A DNA stretch of 64,000 bases from Solimonas sp. (GTDB lineage Bacteria > Pseudomonadota > Gammaproteobacteria > Nevskiales > Nevskiaceae): positions 1 to 64,000 of the forward strand of contig JASBRP010000037.1 of the NCBI GenBank assembly GCA_030149365.1. The letters are read 5' to 3'. Shown piece by piece: positions 48,505-57,616 of the stretch. A program made the translations under genes and the position numbers. How positions within the stretch are numbered: the first letter of the stretch is position 1; each line of letters starts with the position of its first letter. A model generated the notes under the pieces. That model saw nothing but the letters and a program-made list of their open reading frames with translations. It was not told the DNA's origin and did not search any database.

Positions 48505-50820
48505 ATGAGTGCTCAGGTCCATTCACTGTATCCCGGCCAGCAGGGCGCCAACAGCCTGACGCCCGAGACAGCCGGAGAGTTGCTGCGCGAATTGCGCGGC
48601 CTGGTGATGCGTGGGCTCGGCGATCGCCTGGGCCGCATGTTCAATGGCGCCGACGACCTGCTCTTCGACATGAGCGAGCGCGCCGCCAACAACGACCAGC
48701 AGCGCGTCTACTTCGACACCATGCGCGCGATCCGCCTGGGCCGCGCCCGCATCGCCGAGCACTACGAAACCCGCATCCGCGAATCCTTCGACACCCTGCA
48801 CGCCCAGGTCGTCGGCGAGCAGGCCGACCCTGGCGAGATCGACTTCGAGAACCTGGCCCTGCTGGAAAGCGAGGACCTGGAAGAGTCGATCACCCTGTCC
48901 AACATGTCGGGCCGCGCCGAGGCCGCCTACCAGAACGCCTTGTTCGAACTGGAAAAACGCCTGGAATGGCTGGGCAAGCACAGCCCCCTGCAGCTGCCGC
49001 TGACGGCGATCGGCCCCACCGGCTTCTGCGATGCCTTCCGCGCCGCGTTGAAGGTGCTGGAGATCGAGTTCAGCATCAAGCTGGTGCTCTACAAGCTCTA
49101 CGAGCGCCTCGTCATCGGCGATCTCGGCCCGCTTTATGGCGAGATCCTGGGACTGTTCGACCGTTTCGGCATCCATCCCGAGAAGAAGGCAGCCCCGCGC
49201 AAGCCCAACCCGGCCATGGCCGGTGCCGGCGGCGCCATGCCTGCCGCAGCGGGTTTGCCGCCGATCAATCCGCCGGGTTCGCTGCCCTCGCTCGACGAAC
49301 AGACGCTGGGCCTGCTGCAGCAGTTCGGCGCGCAGTTCCCCGGCCTGGGGGGCGCCATGGGTGGCGGCGCACTTCCGGGGGCCGGCATCGGCGCCATGGG
49401 TGCCGCGGGTCCCCTGGCGGGCGCCATGGGCGGCGGCGCAGCCGGCTACGGGGCCGGCGGTGGCGGCTATAGCGGCGCCAACCCGTCCTATGCCGGCGCG
49501 GTGCTGGGCAATGCCTACGCCGACGCCATGCTGGCTTCCGAGCTGATGTCCGCCGCGCGCGGCCAGAGCGTGCAGGGCCTGGACCCGGGCCATGCCTGGG
49601 CCATGACCCAGCGCGCCGGCCTGGTCGGGCGCATGTTCAACGAGATCGTCTCCGACCCGAACCTGCCCCGCGGCGTCACCGGCGCCATGGAAGACCTGCG
49701 CTTCCCGGTGATCAAGACCGCGCTGTCCGACGTCAGCTTCTTCTCCGATCCGCAGCACCCGGTGCGCTCGCTGATCAACGACCTGGCCTCCATGGCCGCC
49801 TCGACCCGTGCCGGCGGCTCGCCCGCGGTACAGCGCTTCGAGGAGCTGGCGCGCAAGGTCAAGCAGCAGTTCGACCTGAACGCCGAGACCGTGCGCCCCA
49901 AGGTGCGCGAGGCCACGCCGCTGGAAGAAAGCGACATCGAGCGCTTCCTGGACCAGCAGATCGCCCAAGGCCGCGAGCGCCGCCAGGCGATCGTCGAGAA
50001 GGTGCGCAAGGTCGTCTCGCAGGAACTGGAACTGAACACCCTGACCCAGCCGGTGCCCGAGACGCTCGAGCCGCTGCTGCGCTCCGGCTGGGGCCCGATG
50101 ATGGCCATGCGCCTGCTGCGCCACGGCCATGACAGCGAGCTGTGGCGTGCCGGCATGGAGCTGCTGCATCGCGTGCTGTTCGCGCTGAACCCCAAGTCCC
50201 CGAATGCCCGTACCTCGGCCCAGCGTGAAGCGCTGCGCCGCGACATCGGCGTGGCCCTGGCCGAAGTCGGCATGGCCGAGGACCGCATCGACCCGCTGCT
50301 CAATGGCCTGGAACAAGCCCTCGACGACGTCAACCACGACGCCGAGGAAGCCATCAAGAACCAGGCCCGCGAGGAAGCCGAGGCCGCCGAGGTCGCGGTG
50401 AAGAAGGCCAAGGCGAAAGCCAAGGGCAAGAGCAAGGATCCGGACGCCAGCGCGGAGGTACCGCCCCCCGTCAAGGCAGCGGAACCCGAGCCCGCCACGC
50501 CGGCCGAGCCGGCGCCCTCGAGTGAACGCCTGCTGGAGCAGCTGCTGCAGATCGGCAGCTGGTTCCGTGTCTACGACCGCAGCAACCACGACACCCGCTG
50601 GCTCAAGGTCACCTCCTGGTACCCGCAGACCCAGCGCGTGTCCTTTGCCGAGTTCGACGGCAAGAATGCGCTGACCCTGCACACCAAGGACCTCTTCGAG
50701 GACCTGCTCACCGGCCGCTCCGAACCCATCGACAGCGCGCCGACCACGCTGAACCTGCTCAAGACCCTGCGCGAGCAGAACCAGCCGCCGGCCCCGGCCG
50801 CCGAGACTCCCGCACTCTAG
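48505..50820 (+). CDS. DUF1631 family protein
   Basis: 771-aa protein (start chosen at the ATG at 48505). The N-terminal helical half (about 1-230) and the C-terminal region (about 400-770) match the DUF1631 family of Xanthomonadales and Pseudomonadales, linked in some species to c-di-GMP signalling; its biochemistry is unclear. A Gly/Ala/Met-rich low-complexity stretch (about 285-340, AMGGGA-type repeats) links the halves. A charged Lys/Ala segment (about 630-655) and a C-terminal PilZ-like beta segment (GSWFRVYDRSNHDTRWLKV) follow. It is divergent from metH. Confidence 0.82.
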   Translation: MSAQVHSLYPGQQGANSLTPETAGELLRELRGLVMRGLGDRLGRMFNGADDLLFDMSERAANNDQQRVYFDTMRAIRLGRARIAEHYETRIRESFDTLHAQVVGEQADPGEIDFENLALLESEDLEESITLSNMSGRAEAAYQNALFELEKRLEWLGKHSPLQLPLTAIGPTGFCDAFRAALKVLEIEFSIKLVLYKLYERLVIGDLGPLYGEILGLFDRFGIHPEKKAAPRKPNPAMAGAGGAMPAAAGLPPINPPGSLPSLDEQTLGLLQQFGAQFPGLGGAMGGGALPGAGIGAMGAAGPLAGAMGGGAAGYGAGGGGYSGANPSYAGAVLGNAYADAMLASELMSAARGQSVQGLDPGHAWAMTQRAGLVGRMFNEIVSDPNLPRGVTGAMEDLRFPVIKTALSDVSFFSDPQHPVRSLINDLASMAASTRAGGSPAVQRFEELARKVKQQFDLNAETVRPKVREATPLEESDIERFLDQQIAQGRERRQAIVEKVRKVVSQELELNTLTQPVPETLEPLLRSGWGPMMAMRLLRHGHDSELWRAGMELLHRVLFALNPKSPNARTSAQREALRRDIGVALAEVGMAEDRIDPLLNGLEQALDDVNHDAEEAIKNQAREEAEAAEVAVKKAKAKAKGKSKDPDASAEVPPPVKAAEPEPATPAEPAPSSERLLEQLLQIGSWFRVYDRSNHDTRWLKVTSWYPQTQRVSFAEFDGKNALTLHTKDLFEDLLTGRSEPIDSAPTTLNLLKTLREQNQPPAPAAETPAL

Positions 50821-51181
50821 GGAGGGCCTGGACCCGTCGAGAAATCGGCGGGCATCTGGCTTGGCCCTTGGCCGCCGGCAGGAGCGCCCGCTCACGCCGA
50901 GGGTCCCCGACGAACGGATCGGACCCGCGTCAGCCCCGCCTTTTTGCGCACCCCGCGCCTTTCATCCGGGTGCCGCTACCGTTCATTTCGGTGGAATTAA
51001 CCGTTTGGTCCGTTCGTCCGTCGCCGATGCCCCGTCGTCGGCCGCAGGCGTTCTGCACGATTGAAGGGGGTAGGCTTTGTCTCACGGCAAACGAAGAGCC
51101 CCGCAAGCGCCCCCCGGCCCCGGCCTCTTCGCCCGCCTACCTCTCCCCCAACCCGGATCCCCAACCACCGGGTTCTTGAAC

Positions 51182-51210
51182 GGCTCGGTGCAAACCGGGC
51201 CGCTTTTTTT
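51182..51210 (+). terminator. Rho-independent terminator
   Basis: Stem GGCTCGGT/ACCGGGCC (51182-51189, 51194-51201) with a GCAA tetraloop, followed by seven T (51204-51210). Confidence 0.85.
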
Positions 51211-51226
51211 GGCCTGACAGTTTTAA

Positions 51227-51259
51227 TTTATATAAATAAGATATTTTTATTTATATAAA
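51227..51259. repeat. A/T palindrome TTTATATAAATA/TATTTATATAAA
   Basis: Perfect 12-bp arms at 51227-51238 and 51248-51259, ending 1 bp before the stop codon of the minus-strand SDR gene. It is far more A/T-rich than the surroundings and may end transcription of that gene. Confidence 0.7.
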
Positions 51260-51260
51260 A

Positions 51261-52061
51261 TCAATACCCGGCCAGCTTGGCCACGACCCGGCGGGTGATG
51301 GCCCCTGGGGTCAGCCGGATCGCCAGCGCCATCAGCCTGGCCTGCAGGCCGACCACCCAGTGGGTGCGCCCCAGACGGCGGGCGGCCCGCCAGACGGTCT
51401 CGGCCACGTCCTGCGGCGTCAGCCGCACGCCCATGGAATCCAGGCTCTGGGCACTGCCGGCGCCCACGGCGTCGATCATCGCGGTACGCACGAACAGCGG
51501 CCAGATATCCATCACCGCGATGCCCAGCGGCTTCCACTCCACCTGCAATGCCTCGGTCAGGCCGCGCACCGCGAACTTGGTGGCGGAATACACCGCCAGC
51601 GACGGCGCCCCGTAGATCGCCGAGGCCGAGGCCATGTTGATCAGGCGGGCGCCCGGGGTCTGCTGCAGGTAGGGCAGCGCGGCGTGGGCGCCGTTGATGA
51701 CGCCCTTGAAGTTCACGTCGACCATGGCGTGCTGCTTCTCCAGCGCAATCTCGCCGAAGTGGCCACTGGCCAGGATGCCGGCATTGTTCAGCAGCACGTC
51801 GAGTCGCCCGCCGCTGGCCGCCGTGAAGGCCGCCAGCGTGTCGCGCCAGCCCTGCGGGTCGGTGACGTCAAGCCTCGCCGCCCAGCCCTGGGCGCCGAAG
51901 CGCGCCGCCAGCGCCTGGGCGCCGGCCTCGTCGATGTCGCAGACGCCGACGAACCAGCCCTCGCGGGCAAAGCGCTCGGCGCAGGCCCGGCCGATGCCGG
52001 CAGCGGCGCCGGTGACGAGAATGGCGGGGCGCGCCGTCGAGGGCTCAACTAGGGGTGCCAT
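51261..52061 (-). CDS. SDR family oxidoreductase
   Basis: 266-aa classical short-chain dehydrogenase. It has the cofactor loop TGAAAGIGRACAERF (about 17-31), NNAG (about 92), the catalytic Ser in NMASASAIYG and Y-S-A-T-K (about 158-162). The C-terminal 50 residues are hydrophobic and arginine-rich (LMALAIRLTPGAITRRVV), like the acyl or steroid dehydrogenases attached to membranes. The substrate is unknown. It stands alone between the palindrome at 51227 and a 213-bp gap. Confidence 0.9.
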   Translation of the reverse strand: MAPLVEPSTARPAILVTGAAAGIGRACAERFAREGWFVGVCDIDEAGAQALAARFGAQGWAARLDVTDPQGWRDTLAAFTAASGGRLDVLLNNAGILASGHFGEIALEKQHAMVDVNFKGVINGAHAALPYLQQTPGARLINMASASAIYGAPSLAVYSATKFAVRGLTEALQVEWKPLGIAVMDIWPLFVRTAMIDAVGAGSAQSLDSMGVRLTPQDVAETVWRAARRLGRTHWVVGLQARLMALAIRLTPGAITRRVVAKLAGY

Positions 52062-52235
52062 TAGTCTTTACCTTTCGTCATTTAGGCTGCCGAGCATGAG
52101 GCCCCGCAGGTTCCGTGGCGCCATCCTTGGCGGGACCTGGGCTGGCCCATTTCACCCCGGCCCATGTCTGGCTTAACGCAAAGCGACATCGAGTCGCTTC
52201 GCGCCGTGGCCAAACATTCCATGGCCGGGCGTTCA

Positions 52236-52278
52236 ATGACGCAGGCGATGCCATTTAGGCATCGCCAAAGCGCGTCAT
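52236..52278. repeat. Hairpin repeat at the hydrolase 3' end (ATGCC-ATTTA-GGCAT family, copy 2)
   Basis: Inner arms GGCGATGCC/GGCATCGCC (52244-52252, 52258-52266) around ATTTA; outer arms ATGACGC/GCGTCAT. It overlaps the stop codon of the adjacent hydrolase gene, just as copy 1 overlaps the engB stop. Confidence 0.75.
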
Positions 52279-53174
52279 CTCACCCAACGCTCTTTCAACC
52301 AGCCCGCGATGCCCGCCAGCGATTCGTCCGCCGCGCGCAGCAGGCCCGCGTGGACCTGGAACACGTGCCACATGCCGTCCCAGCGCCGGAACTCCACCTC
52401 GACACCGGCCGCCTCGGCGGCTTCGGCCAGGCTCTCGGCGTCGGAGCGCAGGATCTCGTTGCTGCCGACCTCGATGCGCAGCGGCGGCAGGCCGGAGAGG
52501 TCCGCCGCCAGCAGTTGCACCCGCGGATCGTCCTCCGCGATGTCGCCCCGGAACTCGGCCGCGCTGAGGCGCGCCCAGGCTGGCGTCAGCATGGGATCGC
52601 TCGCCCCCACGCCGCCGATGCTCTCGCTGTCCAGGCGGGTGTCGGTCCAGGGCGACAGCAACACCGCCGAGGCCGGCAGCGGCAGACCGTTGTCGCGCAG
52701 CGCCAACAGCAGCGACAGCGTCAGGTGTCCACCGGCGGAATCACCCGCCACGGCGATGCGCTGCGGCGCCACGCCGTGGTCCAGCAGGGCGCGGTAGGCG
52801 GCCAGCGCGTCCTGCAACTGGGCCGGGTAGGGATGCTCCGGCGACAGGCGATACTCCGGCAGGTAGACCGTGGCGCCGGTAAGCCGTGCCAGGCGTCCGC
52901 TGATGGCGCGGTGCGTGCGCGGCGAGCCCATGAAGTAGCCGCCGCCGTGCAGGTACAGCAGCACGTTGCGGTTCAGCGGCCCGGGGGCGCGCACGCGCTC
53001 GGCCGGTCGGCCGCCCAGGGTGGTGGACTCGTAGCGGCAGTCGCGCGGGGCGAGATTGGCCTGGGAGGCCAGCTCCAGCCAGCGCCGGCGCAGGCCGATC
53101 GGCAGGCGCGGATTGAAGGCCGGCTTGATGGCGCGGCGCAGCACCTGCGGCAGCACCCGCTGCATCGGGCCCAT
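52275..53174 (-). CDS. Alpha/beta hydrolase of the hormone-sensitive-lipase family
   Basis: 299-aa esterase/lipase. The oxyanion motif LYLHGGGYFMGSP (about 77-89), the nucleophile elbow VAGDSAGGHL (Ser near 154), an acid in PPLRIEVGSNEILRSD and a His in WDGMWHVFQVHAG form a complete triad. The class IV (HSL) signature is clear. There is no signal peptide. It is co-oriented with the next SDR gene (1-nt overlap), suggesting a shared lipid or ester substrate. Its stop codon is inside a dispersed hairpin. Confidence 0.9.
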   Translation of the reverse strand: MGPMQRVLPQVLRRAIKPAFNPRLPIGLRRRWLELASQANLAPRDCRYESTTLGGRPAERVRAPGPLNRNVLLYLHGGGYFMGSPRTHRAISGRLARLTGATVYLPEYRLSPEHPYPAQLQDALAAYRALLDHGVAPQRIAVAGDSAGGHLTLSLLLALRDNGLPLPASAVLLSPWTDTRLDSESIGGVGASDPMLTPAWARLSAAEFRGDIAEDDPRVQLLAADLSGLPPLRIEVGSNEILRSDAESLAEAAEAAGVEVEFRRWDGMWHVFQVHAGLLRAADESLAGIAGWLKERWVR

Positions 53175-53989
53175 CAGACCTTGCCCTTCATGAAGCGCGC
53201 GATCAGCGGCTGGTAACCGATACCCAGCAGGCGGGCCAGGCCACCGATCACCACCGCGTCGCCGCCCACCAGGATGCGCGGATTGTCGGCCCGGATGCCC
53301 TTGACGATGATCGCGGCGGCCTGCTCGGGCGTGGTGCGGGCCAGCTTCTCGAACTCGCTACCGAGGTCGCGCTCCTTGTTGGACTCGCCCTTGCGGGCGG
53401 TGCGCGCGATGTTGGTGCGGATGCCGCCGGGGTGCACGCAGCTGACCTGCACCGGGTGGCCCTGCATCATCAGCTCCAGGCGCAGGCACTCGGTATAGCC
53501 GCGCACGCCGAACTTGGCGGCGTTGTAGGCGCTGTTGCCCGGCGCGGCGATCAGGCCGAAGACGCTGGAGACGTTCACCAGATGACCCTCGCCGGACTCG
53601 ATCAGCTGCGGCAGGAAGGCCTGCGAGCCGTAGGTGACGCCCCAGAAGTTGATGCCCATCAGCCATTCGAAATCGGCCCAGGAGGTCTCGGATGCCAGGG
53701 CCGCCACGGCGACGCCGGCATTGTTGATCACCAGGTTGGCGTTGCCGAAGTCACGCTTCACCTCCTCGGCATGGGCGTAGACCGCCTCGCGCTTCGACAC
53801 GTCCAGCACATAGCCCCGCGCCTCCACGCCGATCGCCTCGCAGGCGGCGACGCTGCCGCGCAGGCCGGTCTGGCTGACGTCGGACAGGGCCAGGCGGCAG
53901 CCGGCGCGGCCCAGTTCCAGCGCCAGGGCGCGGCCGATGCCGCTGCCCGCGCCGGTGATGACGGCGACCTTTCCTTTCAAATGTTTCAT
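53174..53989 (-). CDS. SDR family oxidoreductase
   Basis: 271-aa short-chain dehydrogenase. TGAGSGIGRALALELG (about 13-28), NNAG (about 90), NVSSVFGL and Y-N-A-A-K (about 155-159) form the active site. The C-terminal part contains a conserved FEKLARTTPEQAA segment found in acetoin/steroid-type SDRs close to lipases. It is the upstream gene of the SDR-hydrolase pair. GGGAGC lies before the ATG. The substrate is not known. Confidence 0.9.
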   Translation of the reverse strand: MKHLKGKVAVITGAGSGIGRALALELGRAGCRLALSDVSQTGLRGSVAACEAIGVEARGYVLDVSKREAVYAHAEEVKRDFGNANLVINNAGVAVAALASETSWADFEWLMGINFWGVTYGSQAFLPQLIESGEGHLVNVSSVFGLIAAPGNSAYNAAKFGVRGYTECLRLELMMQGHPVQVSCVHPGGIRTNIARTARKGESNKERDLGSEFEKLARTTPEQAAAIIVKGIRADNPRILVGGDAVVIGGLARLLGIGYQPLIARFMKGKV

Positions 53990-54153
53990 TTTTCTGCCGC
54001 TCCCTGAAATTTGGCGCCGATCTTGGCACGGTTTCAGCGTCCGAGCCTGGGCCGGCCGCCGTCGCCCGGTGTCATTCCGGCAAACCTTGACCCAGTGCCG
54101 GGTCTGCTAAGATTCGCCGCCCTTTTTTCCTTTAACGACGGTTGGAACCAGCA

Positions 54154-54318
54154 ATGCGCAAGTGGCGCTGTCTGATTTGTGATTTCGAATACGACGAGGC
54201 CAAGGGTCTCCCGGAAGAGGGCATTGCCCCGGGCACGCGCTGGGAAGACATCCCGGACAGCTGGACCTGCCCGGATTGCGGCGCCTCCAAGGCTGATTTC
54301 GACATGGTCCCGGCGTGA
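54154..54318 (+). CDS. rubA: Rubredoxin
   Basis: 54-aa iron protein. Two C-x-x-C knuckles, [11 protein letters not shown] (C6, C9) and [10 protein letters not shown] (C39, C42), bind one Fe, with the aromatic core and the G-x-P-E/D-D-x-P-x-x-W loop ([11 protein letters not shown]). This is the AlkG2/RubA type able to pass electrons to alkane hydroxylases; such genes are also housekeeping in many aerobic Gammaproteobacteria. The TGA overlaps the GTG of the reductase gene, so the two products are made together. Confidence 0.95.
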   Translation: MRKWRCLICDFEYDEAKGLPEEGIAPGTRWEDIPDSWTCPDCGASKADFDMVPA

Positions 54319-55466
54319 GCGCCCCGCTCACGATCCTCGGCAGCGGACACGCCGGCATCACGCTGGCCCGCGACCTGCGAAAGCTGGCTCCTGACCTGCC
54401 CCTGCGGCTGATTACGCGCGAGGACGGTCACTATTACTACAAGCCCGACCTGTCCAAGGCCTTCGCGGCCGGCAAGGATGCGGACGGCCTGATCAAGAAT
54501 CCGCTGGAGCAGCTCGTCGAGCAGCTCAAGGCGGAGGTCCTGGTGCGCAAGGACGTCACCGCCATCGACCCCGCGGCGCACGCCGTGCAGGTGGACGGCG
54601 AGTGGCTGCCCTACTCCAAGCTGGTGCTGGCCACCGGCGCCGACGTGGTGCGCCTGCCGATCGCCGGCGATGCCGCCGCCGAGGTGCTGTCGGTCAACGA
54701 CCGCGAGGACTACGGCCGCTTCCGCAGCCTGCTCAAGCCGGGCGCCAGCGTGCTGATCATCGGCGCCGGCCTGATCGGCTGCGAGTTCGCCAACGACCTC
54801 GCCGCCAGCGGCCATGCCGTGCGCGTGGTCGATATCGCCGCCTGGCCGCTCAGCCGCCTGCTGCCGGAGGCCCAGGGCCGCGCGCTGCAGGAGGGCCTGG
54901 GCAAGCTCGGCGTGACCTGGCAGCTCGGCGCCAGCGTCGCCAGCCTGGACCGCGTCGGCGGTTCGGTCGAGGCGCGCTTCAGCGACGACAGCCGCGCCAC
55001 GGTGGACGTGGTGCTGTCGGCCGTGGGCCTGCGCCCGCGTACCCGACTGGCCGCGGACGCCGGCATCGCCTGCAAGGCCGGCATCGTGGTGGACGACCAC
55101 CTGCAGACCTCGGCGGCGGACGTCTACGCCCTGGGCGACTGCATCGAGGTCAATGGTCGCCTGCTGCCCTACATCCTGCCGATCGCCAACGCCTCGCGCG
55201 CCCTGGCGGCCACCCTGGCCGGCACGCCCACCAAGGCCAAGTTCCCGGCCATGCCGGTGATCGTGAAGACCCCGGCCTGCCCGACCCTGGTCAATCCCCC
55301 GCCGCCGGTCGCCGGCAGCTGGGAAGTGACCGGCACCGCCCCGGATCTCGAAGCGGTCTACAAGGACGAGAGCGGCAAGCCGCTGGGCTTCGCCCTGACC
55401 GGCGCGGCCACGTCCAAGCGCAGCCAGTACGTACCCCTGATGCCGGCCATCCACGAGCCGGCCTGA
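54315..55466 (+). CDS. rubB: Rubredoxin-NAD(+) reductase
   Basis: 383-aa FAD enzyme that reduces rubredoxin with NADH. It has the FAD loop [13 protein letters not shown] (about 6-18), the NAD loop [17 protein letters not shown] (about 148-164) and the second FAD motif DVYALGDC (about 270-277). The start is GTG and overlaps rubA by 4 bp (GTGA). Length and order match AlkT/RubB. There is no alkane hydroxylase next to it in this window. Confidence 0.93.
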   Translation: MSAPLTILGSGHAGITLARDLRKLAPDLPLRLITREDGHYYYKPDLSKAFAAGKDADGLIKNPLEQLVEQLKAEVLVRKDVTAIDPAAHAVQVDGEWLPYSKLVLATGADVVRLPIAGDAAAEVLSVNDREDYGRFRSLLKPGASVLIIGAGLIGCEFANDLAASGHAVRVVDIAAWPLSRLLPEAQGRALQEGLGKLGVTWQLGASVASLDRVGGSVEARFSDDSRATVDVVLSAVGLRPRTRLAADAGIACKAGIVVDDHLQTSAADVYALGDCIEVNGRLLPYILPIANASRALAATLAGTPTKAKFPAMPVIVKTPACPTLVNPPPPVAGSWEVTGTAPDLEAVYKDESGKPLGFALTGAATSKRSQYVPLMPAIHEPA

Positions 55467-55490
55467 CAGAAAAACCCGAAGGATTGCCCG

Positions 55491-55802
55491 ATGTCCCAGT
55501 TCGACCAGGTCAGCGTTCTCAAGAAAGCCAACGTCTATTTCGACGGCAAGTGCGTCAGCCACACGGTGCTGCTCGCCGACGGCACCCGCAAGTCGGTGGG
55601 CGTGATCCTGCCCGCGACCCTGTACTTCGGCACCGCCGCCCCCGAGATCATGGAGCTGATCGACGGCCGCTGCCGCGTGCGCCTGAAGGGCGAGGCCGAC
55701 TGGAAGGACTACGCCGGCGGCCAGTCCTTCTCGGTACCGGGTGACAGCGGCTTCGATATCGAGGCGCTGGAGCCGGTGCACTACGTGTGTCATTTCGGTT
55801 GA
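55491..55802 (+). CDS. ppnP: Pyrimidine/purine nucleoside phosphorylase PpnP
   Basis: 103-aa small cupin (DUF1255). It has the full-length fold with [23 protein letters not shown] at the start, [12 protein letters not shown], and the C-terminal [12 protein letters not shown] barrel strand. PpnP cleaves several nucleosides with phosphate. It lies 24 bp after the rubredoxin reductase gene on the same strand with AAGGA upstream. A hairpin repeat starts 8 bp after its stop. Confidence 0.9.
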   Translation: MSQFDQVSVLKKANVYFDGKCVSHTVLLADGTRKSVGVILPATLYFGTAAPEIMELIDGRCRVRLKGEADWKDYAGGQSFSVPGDSGFDIEALEPVHYVCHFG

Positions 55803-55810
55803 GGCAAGCA

Positions 55811-55833
55811 GGCAATGCCTGAATGGCATTGCC
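55811..55833. repeat. Hairpin repeat at the ppnP 3' end (ATGCC-TGAAT-GGCAT family, copy 3)
   Basis: Arms GGCAATGCC/GGCATTGCC around TGAAT. The loop and the inner ATGCC/GGCAT pairs match copies at 3553-3575 and 52244-52266. Confidence 0.7.
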
Positions 55834-55899
55834 CGCATTGCCGAACGCCTGGCCATGGATGGCGCGCCTGAAGCAAGGGCCAGCCGCCCCTCACCCCAG

Positions 55900-55925
55900 C
55901 CCTCTCCCCGCAAGCGGGGAGAGGG
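55900..55925. repeat. REP-like hairpin CCCTCTCCCCGC/GCGGGGAGAGGG, copy 3
   Basis: Perfect 12-bp arms at 55900-55911 and 55914-55925, loop AA. The arms are identical to those at 402-427. Confidence 0.75.
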
Positions 55926-56146
55926 CGCTTGAGATGGCGGCTCACCCGAAAGAATGGCGTCCAGCGTCCTGGGCCTGTGATATTGAAGCACCCCCGGATC
56001 GGCCCAAGGCATTGATCCGGCCCGAAAAACCTCTTGCTGTAAACGGGTTGCGCTTCCGCTAAACTCGTCGCCCTGCCGCAAACGCCGGGCGACGATTCGG
56101 CGTGCGCATCGTCCAGTAGCTCAAAAAACGTACCTTGGGAGTGATC

Positions 56147-57271
56147 ATGCCGGTCAAAATCGCCGTGCTGAAAGAGACCGCCGCACGCGAAAAGCGCGTG
56201 GCGATGGTGCCCGCCGTGGCCGAGAAGCTGGCCAAGCTGGGTTGCGAGATCCACATGCAGTCGGGCGCAGGCCTGGCCAGCAAGATCCCCGATACGGCGT
56301 TCAAGAACGTCAACTTCGCCGCCAACCCGCAGGGCCTGGTGTCGGACGCCGATATCGTGGTGTCCGTGCAGCCGCCGACGGCCGACATCGTCAACGCGAT
56401 GAAGGACGGCAGCATCCTGCTCTCCTTCGTCTACGCGCACCGCGAGCCGGAGCTGACCAAGCTGCTGCGCGACAAGAAGATCACCAGCTTCGCGATGGAA
56501 CTGGTGCCGCGCATCACCCGCGCCCAGTCGATGGACGCGCTGTCCTCGCAGGCCGCGCTGGCCGGCTACTACGGCGCGCTGCTCGGCGCCACCAGCATCT
56601 CGCGCATGATGCCGATGACCACCTTCGCCACCGGCTCGATCCGCCCGGGCACCATCCTGGTGATGGGCGTGGGCGTCGCCGGCCTCTCGGCCATCGCCAC
56701 CGCCCGCCGCATCGGCGCCAAGGTGGAAGGCTATGACGTGCGTCCGGAAGTGAAGGAGCAGGTCGAGTCGCTGGGCGCCAAGTTCATCGACACCGGCGTG
56801 GATGCCCGCGGCACCGGCGGCTACGCCCGCGAGCTGACGCAGGAAGAGAAGGACAAGATCGCCGCGGTCGTCACCAAGCACATCCAGTCGGCCGACATCA
56901 TCATCACCACCGCCGCCATCCCGGGCCGCCCCTCGCCGAAGCTTATCAGCAAGGCGCAGGTCGACGGCATGAAGAACGGCGCGGTCATCATCGACCTCGC
57001 GGCGGAAGGCGGTGGCAACACCGAGTACAGCCAGCCGGGCGAGAGCATCCAGGTCGGCCAGGTCACGATCAACGCGCCGCTCAACGTGCCGTCGTTGCTG
57101 GCCGAGCACGCGTCCGAGCTCTACGCCAAGAACCAGTACAACCTGATCGAGCTGTTCGTGAAGGACAAGGCGATCGCCATCGACTGGAACGACGAGGTGC
57201 TGGCCAAGACCGCGCTGACCCACGGCGGCGAGATCAAGAACGAAGCGGCCAAGAAGGCCGTGGAAGGCTAA
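56147..57271 (+). CDS. pntAA: NAD(P) transhydrogenase subunit alpha part 1
   Basis: 374-aa NAD(H)-binding domain I of the proton-translocating transhydrogenase. It has IAVLKETAAREKRVAMVP at the N-terminus, the RITRAQSMDALSSQA dimer segment, the nucleotide loop VMGVGVAGLSAIATARRIGA (about 168-187) and the mobile loop region (about 220-235). In this split form the membrane part is on a separate gene. The ATG at 56147 has GGGAG five bases upstream; it is the first gene of pntAA-pntAB-pntB. Confidence 0.94.
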   Translation: MPVKIAVLKETAAREKRVAMVPAVAEKLAKLGCEIHMQSGAGLASKIPDTAFKNVNFAANPQGLVSDADIVVSVQPPTADIVNAMKDGSILLSFVYAHREPELTKLLRDKKITSFAMELVPRITRAQSMDALSSQAALAGYYGALLGATSISRMMPMTTFATGSIRPGTILVMGVGVAGLSAIATARRIGAKVEGYDVRPEVKEQVESLGAKFIDTGVDARGTGGYARELTQEEKDKIAAVVTKHIQSADIIITTAAIPGRPSPKLISKAQVDGMKNGAVIIDLAAEGGGNTEYSQPGESIQVGQVTINAPLNVPSLLAEHASELYAKNQYNLIELFVKDKAIAIDWNDEVLAKTALTHGGEIKNEAAKKAVEG

Positions 57272-57282
57272 GGGGAACAATC

Positions 57283-57600
57283 ATGGAACACGCAACCACC
57301 GTGCTGACGGGCTTCGTCGCCCTCTACATCTTCATGCTCGCCGCGTTCACCGGCTACGAGATCATCGGCCGCGTGCCGTCGATCCTGCACACGCCGCTGA
57401 TGTCGGGCTCCAACTTCGTCCACGGCATCGTCGTGGTCGGCGCGATCTACGCCACGCTCAACGCCACCTCGGTGCTGGAGCAGGCCATCGGCTTCTTCGG
57501 CGTGCTGCTGGGCGCCGGTAACGCCGCCGGCGGCTACGTCGTGACCGAGCGCATGCTCGACATGTTCAAGTCCTCCGACAAGAAGCCGGCCGGCAAGTAA
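57283..57600 (+). CDS. pntAB: NAD(P) transhydrogenase subunit alpha part 2
   Basis: 105-aa membrane subunit with three to four helices (VLTGFVALYIFMLAAFTGY, NFVHGIVVVGAIYATL, AIGFFGVLLGAGNAAGGYVV). It forms part of the proton channel of domain II together with PntB. The 11-bp spacing behind pntAA and 16-bp spacing before pntB show one operon. Size matches the family. Confidence 0.93.
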   Translation: MEHATTVLTGFVALYIFMLAAFTGYEIIGRVPSILHTPLMSGSNFVHGIVVVGAIYATLNATSVLEQAIGFFGVLLGAGNAAGGYVVTERMLDMFKSSDKKPAGK

Positions 57601-57616
57601 AAGGGACGCCAGACCA

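Larger units (their letters stand above)
50821..51260. other. 440-bp gap with a strong terminator
   Basis: No protein gene is supported. It ends with a plus-strand terminator (51182-51210) 360 bp after the DUF1631 stop and an A/T-rich palindrome (51227-51259). The intervening 300 bp contain C-rich runs (about 51108-51170) and could be a long 3' UTR or an unrecognised small RNA; I see no clear internal promoter. Confidence 0.55.
55803..56146. other. 344-bp gap with repeats upstream of the transhydrogenase operon
   Basis: It holds a hairpin (55811-55833), a CCATGGATGG motif (55853-55862), the 12-bp-arm REP-like palindrome (55900-55925) and then the likely pntAA promoter region (about 56020-56130). 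No gene is supported. Confidence 0.65.

Noticed and set aside
48523..50895. 790-aa minus-strand frame opposite the DUF1631 gene
   Set aside because: Shadow frame; the plus-strand protein has normal composition and family similarity.
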